A stretch of DNA of 64,000 bases from Enterococcus sp. 9D6_DIV0238. Lineage in GTDB: Bacteria; Bacillota; Bacilli; Lactobacillales; Enterococcaceae. The stretch is from contig NZ_CP147246.1 of assembly GCF_002174455.2 (NCBI RefSeq), positions 1,639,501-1,703,500 on the forward strand, read 5' to 3'. This document shows positions 33,540 to 41,000 of this stretch, piece by piece. The stretch's first letter is position 1. Each line of letters starts with the position of its first letter. A program made the position numbers and the translations under genes. The notes beneath the pieces were generated by a model. That model did no database searches. It was given only the letters and a program-made list of their open reading frames with translations, and was not told the origin of the DNA.

Positions 33540-34400
33540 CTATTCTGCTACAGCACAAACTTGGTCTACGCTAGCAATATAGGCGTTTATCAGTTGTTGC
33601 GTGATTTTTCCTGGTTTTCCAGAACCAACGATATGCTCATTGATTTTTACGACTGGGACGATTTCTGTCACTGATCCGGAAACAAAGCATTCATCTGCCG
33701 TGAACAGTTCTTCTTCGAAAATGGCCTCTTCTTTGACAGGGATATTCAATTCTCGGGCCAATTCTAAAATTTTCCGTTTAGTGATCCCAGGTAAAATCAA
33801 ATTTCCATCTGGATGAGTATAAACTGTTCCATCTTTGACCGCCCAAAAATTCGCTGCTGACGCTTCTGTGACTTTATCATCGCGAATAAGTACCGCATCA
33901 TCAAAGCCTTGTCGTCTTGCTTCATCCAGGGATAAAATATTGCCCATCAAACTTAATGATTTGATATCACAATGCAGCCAGCGTGTATCCGGAACGACCG
34001 CTACCGTAATTCCTTCTTGCATTTTTTTCACTGGACGTTCACAAGCAGTAATATTCGCTGTCAACACACCTGTGACCTTTTTAGGGTCTGGCAAAGCATG
34101 GTTTCTAGGTGAATCAATTCCGCGAGTCACTTGAAAATAAAGCTTTCCTTCTGGAATTCCTTCAAGAGCCACCAGCTTTTGTAAATTTGCTGCCAGTTCA
34201 TCCTTCGTAAATGGCAAAGTCATACGAATCTTTTCTGCTCCATCCCACAAACGGTTTAAATGCTCTTCTAACATAAATAAATGCCCGTTGTACACTCGAA
34301 CAACTTCATAAAGTCCATCACCATATTGATAGCCACGGTCTTCGATATCGATTTTTACTTCATCACGTTCAACAATTTGATCATTCCACAAAATATGCAT
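33540..34400 (-). CDS. dat: D-amino acid aminotransferase
   Basis: Fold-type IV PLP enzyme that interconverts D-alanine and D-glutamate with their keto acids, supplying D-Glu for peptidoglycan. The 286 residues show YQYGDGLYEVVRVYNG near residue 25, the PLP lysine in LHCDIKSLSLMGNIL near 145, EASAANFWAVKDG near 178 and the phosphate-binding CFVSGSVTEIVPV near 240. Branched-chain aminotransferase is excluded by length and start. It lies three bases after ecsB, apparently in the same transcription unit. Confidence 0.94.
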   Translation of the reverse strand: MHILWNDQIVERDEVKIDIEDRGYQYGDGLYEVVRVYNGHLFMLEEHLNRLWDGAEKIRMTLPFTKDELAANLQKLVALEGIPEGKLYFQVTRGIDSPRNHALPDPKKVTGVLTANITACERPVKKMQEGITVAVVPDTRWLHCDIKSLSLMGNILSLDEARRQGFDDAVLIRDDKVTEASAANFWAVKDGTVYTHPDGNLILPGITKRKILELARELNIPVKEEAIFEEELFTADECFVSGSVTEIVPVVKINEHIVGSGKPGKITQQLINAYIASVDQVCAVAE

Positions 34401-34402
34401 GT

Positions 34403-35620
34403 TTAAACCTCCATTTTCTTCAGACGATACGGAACATAAAACTTAGCAAATAATACAACTTCCACTACCAAGGCAGCAATAATCATTAAGCCTTCTTTCA
34501 CATCTGGCAGTGCAATCAATACAAACAAGCTAAATAGTACTGCAGCAGCAAAAAGTAATAGTGACACTAGACGACTGACTGCTTGTTTTTTCTGTTCATT
34601 TGGCACAGGGTATAACTGCGTCATCACCATATAATCGAATTGCGTATAAATCGGAATCAGCTGAAAACCGATCAGATAGATGAATAGTACAGAAACACCC
34701 ATAGAAATCCAAAATTCTTTAAGGAAAAATAGAATCACACCACAAACTAAAACCAGTCGGATAAATAAACCACTATACTCAGAGCCTCTTAAAAAACTAC
34801 GGGCATATAAATAGATATAGGTATTTTGAGTTGTCTTCTTGATTTTAGCTAAAAATGGATCTAAGAATTTCCGACGTTTGACACTGCTGGAGATCTCCGG
34901 TACATCAGTAAACAGATGAATGAATTGATAAATCCGATGCATCCGATTTTTTTCTAATTTGATCATTTTCTCCCAGTCTAATGATACCTGTTGTTCTTTT
35001 TTACCTAATATATAATAGAAACTTAAAAATTGAACAAGCGCGATAAGTATCCCTACCAAAGGCATTATATAAAGACTAAGCCCAATGGCTAATAAACAAG
35101 TAGCCAACCATAACATAGACCATTGGTTGTATTGACTTGAAGAGATTTGATACAATTCATATTTTTGTAATCGTAAGTGACTGGCTTTCAATATTCCTAG
35201 CATAACAAAAAAATAGATGAAGGTAGAAAACGCCCAGCCTGTTGATACCACAACTAACGGCATCGACATACCGCTCATCAAACCTAAAACGACTAACGGC
35301 AGCCAAAAAGAATAACGCATCGCACGATTCAAATAACTGTTCATTTCAGGCTCTTTAGGTAATATAAAAACTTTGTCTGCCTCCTCAGCCAACGTAGCAA
35401 TTCTACCGATCTGTAGTAATGATAACCAAAGAATCAAGACGATCGGTCTGCCCCAAACAAAATTTACCGGCAAGGTTTTCAGCACCTGAGAGTAATAAAA
35501 GCCTAATCCGCCTAACAAAAAGACACAAACCAAGATAAAGTGATCATTAAAAACATAACGCATATACTTCATCATTTTTTTCAAGTGGCGCGCTAAACGG
35601 ATGCCAAAAAATCCAGACAT
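34403..35620 (-). CDS. ecsB: EcsB-type ABC transporter permease
   Basis: A 405-residue integral membrane protein with about ten helices and a charged cytoplasmic loop near residues 215-275 (KLEKNRMHRIYQFIHLF). It is the partner of EcsA, which ends two bases upstream. Ecs in Bacillus and staphylococci influences protein secretion, intramembrane proteolysis and lipid-linked functions; its substrate is not settled. Full length, and in the same place relative to hit and prsA as in Bacillus. Confidence 0.92.
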   Translation of the reverse strand: MSGFFGIRLARHLKKMMKYMRYVFNDHFILVCVFLLGGLGFYYSQVLKTLPVNFVWGRPIVLILWLSLLQIGRIATLAEEADKVFILPKEPEMNSYLNRAMRYSFWLPLVVLGLMSGMSMPLVVVSTGWAFSTFIYFFVMLGILKASHLRLQKYELYQISSSQYNQWSMLWLATCLLAIGLSLYIMPLVGILIALVQFLSFYYILGKKEQQVSLDWEKMIKLEKNRMHRIYQFIHLFTDVPEISSSVKRRKFLDPFLAKIKKTTQNTYIYLYARSFLRGSEYSGLFIRLVLVCGVILFFLKEFWISMGVSVLFIYLIGFQLIPIYTQFDYMVMTQLYPVPNEQKKQAVSRLVSLLLFAAAVLFSLFVLIALPDVKEGLMIIAALVVEVVLFAKFYVPYRLKKMEV

Positions 35621-35621
35621 A

Positions 35622-36359
35622 CTACCCCACCTTTTCTTCTTTTGTCAATGCAATATAAATATCATCCAAAGATGAATCAGGTAAATCGAACTCTTTTCGC
35701 AACTCTTCCATTGAGCCGACTGCTCGGACTTCACCATCGTGCAACACAACAAAGCGATCACAGTAACGTTCAGCTGTCGCAAGGATATGAGTAGACATCA
35801 AAATCCCTGCTCCTTGCTTACGCATATTATCCATCAACTCCAACAACGCATGAATGGCTAATGGATCAAGTCCTAAAAATGGTTCGTCGATGATATATAG
35901 ACTGGGCTGAATCAAAAATGCACATAATACCATGACTTTTTGCTTCATTCCTTTTGAAAAGTTCGCTGGAAACCAATCTAACTTATTCTCAAGTCGGAAA
36001 GTTTTCAATAATCCATCTGCCCGTTCAAACGCTTCTTCGATTGGGATATCATAGGCCATCGCAGTGATTTCAATATGTTCTCTTAAAGTCAATTCTTCAT
36101 ATAAAGAAGGGGTCTCTGGAATATAACCAATTTTTTTACGATAGCTTTCAGGCTGTTGTTTCAATGTTTCGCCATCGATCGAAATTTTTCCCTTCTGCGG
36201 CGTTAGCAAGCCGATCACATTTTTGATCGTTGTACTTTTACCAGCACCATTCAAACCGATCAGACCTACCATCTCACCAGACTTTACTTCAAAATTAATA
36301 TCTTTTAAAACAGGGATATGTCCATATCCACCTGTTAAGTGTTCAATTACTAAACTCAT
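35622..36359 (-). CDS. ecsA: EcsA-type ABC transporter ATP-binding protein
   Basis: A 245-residue ATPase: Walker A GLNGAGKSTTIKN near residue 38, signature NFSKGMKQKV near 135, Walker B LYIIDEPFLGLDP near 155, H-loop STHILATAERYCD near 190. It starts at ATG 36359, immediately after GGAGGTACCTC; the 21-codon upstream extension lacks homology. Pairs with EcsB, and dat follows in the same unit. Divergent from hit, as in Bacillus. Confidence 0.95.
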   Translation of the reverse strand: MSLVIEHLTGGYGHIPVLKDINFEVKSGEMVGLIGLNGAGKSTTIKNVIGLLTPQKGKISIDGETLKQQPESYRKKIGYIPETPSLYEELTLREHIEITAMAYDIPIEEAFERADGLLKTFRLENKLDWFPANFSKGMKQKVMVLCAFLIQPSLYIIDEPFLGLDPLAIHALLELMDNMRKQGAGILMSTHILATAERYCDRFVVLHDGEVRAVGSMEELRKEFDLPDSSLDDIYIALTKEEKVG

Positions 36360-36494
36360 GAGGTACCTCCAACTAAATTTTATCGTGAATCTATTATACC
36401 ACGAACTTTTTGAAGGTTTCATGAACTTTTACTCCCAATTGAAATTCAAGATGTGGTAAAGTAAAAGAAAGAGTTTAAAGAAAGAAGGGACATC

Positions 36495-36923
36495 ATGACA
36501 GAGTGTATTTTTTGCAAGATCATCGATCAGGAAATTCCTAGCTATAAAGTATATGAGGATGACAAAGTCTATGCCTTTTTAGATATTACCCAGGTAACTA
36601 AAGGACATACCTTGCTTGTTCCTAAAGAGCATGTGACAGATATCTTCGAGTATGAGCCCGCACTTGCTGGAGAAGTTTTTGCTCGAGTGCCGCTAGTTGC
36701 TCGTGCGCTTGAAAAAGCTTTTCCTGAGATGCAGGGATTAAACATCATCAATAATAATAAAGAACTAGCCTATCAATCTGTTTTCCATTCCCATATCCAC
36801 TTGATTCCGCGTTATGAAGAAACAGATGACTTTTCGATCCACTTTGGTAATAATCAAGGAAAGTATACAGCTGAAGAAATGCAGGAAATCGCTGATAAGA
36901 TCAGACAACAGGAGGAAGCATAA
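36495..36923 (+). CDS. hit: HIT-family hydrolase
   Basis: A 142-residue histidine-triad protein that hydrolyses nucleoside phosphoramidates or dinucleoside polyphosphates. Motifs: CIFCKIIDQEIPSYKVYED at the N-terminus (zinc-type Cys pair) and the catalytic HSHIHLIPR near residue 98. AAGAAGGGA precedes the ATG; an extended -10 TGGTAAAGT occurs near 36453. Immediately followed by the YtxH-like gene. Very secure. Confidence 0.95.
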   Translation: MTECIFCKIIDQEIPSYKVYEDDKVYAFLDITQVTKGHTLLVPKEHVTDIFEYEPALAGEVFARVPLVARALEKAFPEMQGLNIINNNKELAYQSVFHSHIHLIPRYEETDDFSIHFGNNQGKYTAEEMQEIADKIRQQEEA

Positions 36924-37259
36924 ATGAGTAAATTTTCTAAAGGATTGTTCTTTGGCGCCATCGTCGGTGCTGCCAGCGGTTTACTTTTTGCGCCACGAAG
37001 CGGAAAAGCGACCCGTCAAAAATTTGTCGATGAATTAGATGAATGGTCAGATCTAAGAGAAGACTTTTCTGACAAACTTGATCAGTTTAAAGAATCTGCG
37101 CAAGCCTTACAGGCAACAGCAGAAATTTATATCGAGCCGTTCATTGAAGGCATCAATCAAGACATTGAGAATTTTAAATTTCAAACAGAACCACGAATCG
37201 AGCAAATTCAAGAGCAAGTGGAAAAAATTCAGGATGAATTACCTGAAATAGCTAAATAG
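36924..37259 (+). CDS. YtxH-domain protein
   Basis: A 111-residue protein with the YtxH opening (KGLFFGAIVGAASGLLFAPRSGKATRQ), a glycine-rich membrane-associated helix, then a long charged helix (about 35-105) with coiled-coil character (QIQEQVEKIQDELPE). Small stress-associated proteins of this family sit in the same place after hit (YhaH in Bacillus). Function unknown. The start codon directly follows the hit stop, with GGAGGAAGC inside the end of hit as ribosome site. Confidence 0.88.
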   Translation: MSKFSKGLFFGAIVGAASGLLFAPRSGKATRQKFVDELDEWSDLREDFSDKLDQFKESAQALQATAEIYIEPFIEGINQDIENFKFQTEPRIEQIQEQVEKIQDELPEIAK

Positions 37260-37582
37260 ATCATATGTTTATACGGGGATGGAAAAACGTCAGATTCATG
37301 TTTTTTCATCCTCTATTTTTTTGATTTAATCATCGTTTAAATTAAATTCATTTTCTATTTATATAATTCAACACTTTTTTACAATCACTCTTTTCGTGTA
37401 TTTAAATCACTAAAATGTCCGAAATAAACCTATTTATAGAGGAAAATGTGTCTTAAATTCGAAAATTTCTTGAAACTACTAATTCAATATTTCTTTTCTG
37501 AAACATAGTGTGGTATAGTAATAAGCGTGAGAATTAATTTCTACATAATAAAAAATAAAATAAACTTAGGAGTGCTAGAAGA
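37260..37582 (+). other. Spacer before prsA: terminator and promoter region
   Basis: A terminator follows the YtxH gene at about 37275-37320 (GGGGATGGAAAAAC ... GTTTTTTCATCCTC then Ts). An extended -10 TGTGGTATAGT (about 37509-37519) lies about 65 bases before prsA. The A+T-rich middle (37321-37500) shows no gene or repeat that I recognise. Confidence 0.6.
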
Positions 37583-38620
37583 ATGAAGAAAAAATTAATT
37601 TTAGCCGCAGCGGGCTTATTCAGTGTTTTTGCACTAGCAGCATGCTCAAGCGGATCAAAAGAAATCGCTACAATGAAAGGTGCTACAATTACTGTTGATG
37701 ATTTCTACAACCAAGTGAAAACAAGCCAACAAAGTCAACAAGATGTTCGTAACATGATCATTTTCAAAGTCTTTGAAGAAAAATATGGTAAAGACGTTTC
37801 TGACAAAGAAGTACAAGCTAAATATGATGAAGCTAAGAAAAACGCTAAAGACCAAGGCGCAAGCTTAGAAGATCAATTAAAACAAGCTGGCTACACAGAA
37901 AAAAGCTATAAACAGTTAATCAAACAAAACTTAGCTTATCAAGCTGGGATCAAAGCACACATCAAAATCACTGATGAAGATTTAAAAGCGGCTTGGGAAA
38001 CGTTCCACCCAGAAGTAGAAGCACAATTGATCCAAGTTGCTACTGAAGATGAAGCAAAAGATATCAAAAAACAATTAGATGACGGCGGCGACTTTGCTAA
38101 AATCGCTAAAGAAAAATCAACAGATACAACAACTAAAGAAGACGGCGGAAAAGTGAAATTTGATTCACAATCAGCAACTGTTCCAGAACAAGTAAAAGAA
38201 GCTGCCTTCAAATTAAAAGATGGTACCGTATCTGAACCGATCCAAGCGACAGATGCAACAACTTACCAATCAACTTATTATGTTGTTAAAATGGTGAAAA
38301 ACAAAGAAAAAGGCAATGATATGGCTCCTTACAAAAAAGAGTTGAAGAAAATTGCTGAAACAAACAAACAAAACGACCAAGAATTCGTGCAAAAAGTGAC
38401 TTCTGATGTTTTAACTGAAGCTAACGTTAAAATCAAAGATGACGCATTCAAAGATATTTTAGCTGGTTTGATCCAAACTGAAGATTCTTCTAAATCAAGC
38501 GAATCTTCTACAAAAGAGTCTAAAGCAAAAGAATCTTCTTCTAAAGAAAAAGATTCTAAATCAAGTGATTCTTCAAAAACAGAAGAATCATCAAGCAAAA
38601 CTGAAGACTCTTCTAAATAA
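37583..38620 (+). CDS. prsA: PrsA foldase lipoprotein (parvulin-type peptidyl-prolyl isomerase)
   Basis: Membrane-anchored chaperone that folds exported proteins outside the membrane. Signal peptide with lipobox LAACSSGS (Cys at about residue 21); N-terminal SurA-like helical region; parvulin domain about 145-240 (AQLIQVATEDEAKDIKKQL, VKEAAFKLKDGTVSEPI); and a low-complexity Ser/Lys/Glu tail (about 305-345) likely to span cell-wall polymers. Length is somewhat above the family norm because of that tail. GGAG ahead of ATG. Near hit-ecs, as in Bacillus. Confidence 0.95.
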   Translation: MKKKLILAAAGLFSVFALAACSSGSKEIATMKGATITVDDFYNQVKTSQQSQQDVRNMIIFKVFEEKYGKDVSDKEVQAKYDEAKKNAKDQGASLEDQLKQAGYTEKSYKQLIKQNLAYQAGIKAHIKITDEDLKAAWETFHPEVEAQLIQVATEDEAKDIKKQLDDGGDFAKIAKEKSTDTTTKEDGGKVKFDSQSATVPEQVKEAAFKLKDGTVSEPIQATDATTYQSTYYVVKMVKNKEKGNDMAPYKKELKKIAETNKQNDQEFVQKVTSDVLTEANVKIKDDAFKDILAGLIQTEDSSKSSESSTKESKAKESSSKEKDSKSSDSSKTEESSSKTEDSSK

Positions 38621-38628
38621 TCAAAATA

Positions 38629-38665
38629 GAAAAGGAGCGGATAAACATCCCGCTCCTTTTTTCAT
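38629..38665. terminator. Terminator between prsA and the PhzF-like gene
   Basis: AAAAGGAGCGG-ATAAACAT-CCCGCTCCTTTTTT, a strong stem with T run between convergent genes. Confidence 0.92.
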
Positions 38666-39519
38666 TAGTCATTTTCTATACTTAAAACCTTCGTCTCGCA
38701 GTAATCCCCTTTACCGCCAACATACACCTTTTCTATTTCATTGTTACTATTCGTTTTTAACTTAACTAGTATTTCAGAAGGTAAACGTAAAGAATAGCCT
38801 TGCTCAAATACATAAACTTCTTTTCGTAAACCATGTTGCTTGTATAGATAGCACGCCAAGGCTCCATTTGAAGTTCCTGTCGCAGCTTCTTCGTTGATGT
38901 CGTATAATGGCGCAAAATTTCTACATATTATTCGATCATCATTGAATGCATATAGATGCATCCCGACAACATGGTACGACTCACTAAGTTCCTTGATCTT
39001 TTCAAAGTTTGGTTGTAGTGCATGCAATTCTCGTTCACTTCTGATAGCAATCAAAATATCTTTTAATCCCGTAGACACAATTTGAATTGGATACTCCTGA
39101 TCTATTTTTTCGATATCAAAACACTCAGCGAGCTCCTCTGATGATAGAGTCTCATAAAATACTGGATTGGTTTGCTCCATAAATATAGTATCATCCTCTA
39201 TAGTTACGGTAAGAACACCACTATTCGTCTCAATCGTATAATGATTTTTGAAAATTTTATTTAAATGTTTCAATAGCGCAAAAGAACCGATCGTGGCATG
39301 CCCGCATAAATCAACTTCTTCTTTTGGTGTAAAATATTCAAATTTATAATCAGCCTGTTCAGAGCTGGATATAAAGGCAGTTTCCGCATATCCCAACTGT
39401 TTGGCTATAGCCATTTTTTGATAAGTAGTCAATGGCTTTTCCATCAAGACTACTCCAGCCTTGTTTCCGCCTCTATGATCCTTACTAAACCCATTTACAA
39501 CATAAACAGTTATTTCCAT
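38665..39519 (-). CDS. PhzF-family isomerase/epimerase
   Basis: A 284-residue protein of the PhzF/DapF-like fold. Conserved features: VYVVNGFSKDHRGGNKAGVV at the N-terminus, the catalytic-region QLGYAETAFI (Glu near residue 46), CGHATIGSFALL near 72, and NEEAATGTSNGALACYL near 208. PhzF itself isomerises a phenazine precursor, but most Firmicutes members are of unknown substrate and no phenazine genes are present. Stands alone, convergent with prsA. Family assignment secure, function open. Confidence 0.88.
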   Translation of the reverse strand: MEITVYVVNGFSKDHRGGNKAGVVLMEKPLTTYQKMAIAKQLGYAETAFISSSEQADYKFEYFTPKEEVDLCGHATIGSFALLKHLNKIFKNHYTIETNSGVLTVTIEDDTIFMEQTNPVFYETLSSEELAECFDIEKIDQEYPIQIVSTGLKDILIAIRSERELHALQPNFEKIKELSESYHVVGMHLYAFNDDRIICRNFAPLYDINEEAATGTSNGALACYLYKQHGLRKEVYVFEQGYSLRLPSEILVKLKTNSNNEIEKVYVGGKGDYCETKVLSIEND

Positions 39520-39573
39520 GAGATACCTACCTTCCTAATCTATAATCCAAGAGCAGCGGTAAACTATTCATGT

Positions 39574-40044
39574 TTATCTCTTATACACAACTTCAAAAAG
39601 CTCATAAACAATCAACAAGTCTTCTGAAAGCGGTAAATTACGCTCATTTAATTCCTGCTCAAAAAAGGGTCTATGAACCTTGCGCCAATAGCTCAGGTTT
39701 CGTTCGCCTTCTCCTTCCAGATACCCATGAACCTCGGTGATCTGTGAAAAAGGAAGCACATCAACGACTCTTGTACAAATGATTGCTTGTGCTTGATCAT
39801 TCCCATCAAGCAACACGCTGTAATGACCAATTTCCGGCATTTGTTCTCCTTCTGGCTCCAACTCATATAATAACTTCAAAGAAGACGTTCCGGTCTTTTT
39901 TCCTTGAATGACAAGTGCCAACAATTCATCTGCCATCTGAGGAGAATTGCCAAATGCCCAAACATCGTAATGATCATGCGAAATCCCTTGATCTTGCTTA
40001 AATTGTGTCCACAACTCAAGTGCCGATTGATTCATTCCTCTCAC
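39574..40044 (-). CDS. ASCH-domain protein
   Basis: A 156-residue (or 153, from the ATG at 40035) protein with a single ASCH domain, an OB-like/PUA-related fold thought to bind RNA or to hydrolyse modified nucleosides. Typical pieces are ALELWTQFKQDQ at the N-terminus, VIQGKKTGTSSLKLLYE near residue 45, GHYSVLLDGNDQAQAIICT near 75 and a C-terminal FFEQELNERNL. GTG 40044 and ATG 40035 are both possible starts, with AGAGG between. It lies nine bases after yhaM's stop region reading leftward and may be co-transcribed. Function not established. Confidence 0.8.
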   Translation of the reverse strand: MRGMNQSALELWTQFKQDQGISHDHYDVWAFGNSPQMADELLALVIQGKKTGTSSLKLLYELEPEGEQMPEIGHYSVLLDGNDQAQAIICTRVVDVLPFSQITEVHGYLEGEGERNLSYWRKVHRPFFEQELNERNLPLSEDLLIVYELFEVVYKR

Positions 40045-40053
40045 TCACTTTAT

Positions 40054-40998
40054 CTATATATTTTTTGGTACATAGAAACTACGGTTATCTAAACCAAAAA
40101 TACGATCTGTATATTCCCCAGGTTCTGTTTGACGAATCGATCCTAACATCATTTGAATCGATGCATCAATATTGTCGATTTGATGCAGGACTTCCGCTTC
40201 CATGATTCGCGGTCTAACTGGTGAACCATACTCTAATAAGCCATGATGTGCTAAAACCATATGACGTAACACGATCACATCTTCATCATTTTCATCGATC
40301 TTCAGTGCAATACATGCCTTTGTGATTTCTTCATCAACCAAAACCAAATGTCCGATCAAATTGCCGGCAATCGTGTATTCAGTCGTCATCGCACCAGATA
40401 ATTCTTTTACTTTGCCAAGGTCATGTAAGATGATCCCAGAATAAAGTAAAGCGGCATTCAATTCGTTATACTCCTTACAAATCGCTTTTCCTAATCGCAG
40501 CATAGAGACTGTGTGATAAGCCAAACCATTGGCAAATGCATGATGGTTTCGTTTGGCAGCTGGAAAATCAAAAAATTCTTTTTGATATTGTGTTAACAAA
40601 TAACGAACGATTCGCTGCCAATGGGCATTAGTGATTTCAAAAATCGTCTGATTGATCTCCTCTACCATATCTTCACGCTTTAAAGGAGCTCTTTCCATAT
40701 ATAAAGTCGGCTCATTTGGTTCTTCCGGACGCGCTAAGCGCATATGAATAATTTTGACTTGAGGATTGCCCTGATAAACCTCTCTTTTACCGTTCAAAAG
40801 AACAACATGACCAGCAGTATAGCGACTGATTTCTTCCTCAGAAGCATCCCAATATTTTCCATCGATCGTACCTGAGGTATCTTGGAAGGTAAACGCAATA
40901 AATTTTTTGCCATTCTTAGCTACACGGACATCTGCATTTTTGATCAGCAGAAATAATTCAAATGTTTCATCTACAGTTAATTCGCGAATTTTTTTCAT
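40054..40998 (-). CDS. yhaM: 3'-5' exoribonuclease YhaM
   Basis: A 314-residue nuclease that trims RNA 3' tails. It has an N-terminal OB fold (AFTFQDTSGTIDGKYWDASEEE about 30-60) and an HD metal-binding domain: HHAFANGLAYHTVSMLRLG near residue 160 (first His), IILHDLGKVKEL near 190 (HD), and VLRHMVLAHHGLLEYGSPVRP near 240. Length matches the family. It is the last of yhaO-yhaN-yhaM, two bases after yhaN. Confidence 0.95.
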   Translation of the reverse strand: MKKIRELTVDETFELFLLIKNADVRVAKNGKKFIAFTFQDTSGTIDGKYWDASEEEISRYTAGHVVLLNGKREVYQGNPQVKIIHMRLARPEEPNEPTLYMERAPLKREDMVEEINQTIFEITNAHWQRIVRYLLTQYQKEFFDFPAAKRNHHAFANGLAYHTVSMLRLGKAICKEYNELNAALLYSGIILHDLGKVKELSGAMTTEYTIAGNLIGHLVLVDEEITKACIALKIDENDEDVIVLRHMVLAHHGLLEYGSPVRPRIMEAEVLHQIDNIDASIQMMLGSIRQTEPGEYTDRIFGLDNRSFYVPKNI

Positions 40999-41000
40999 AC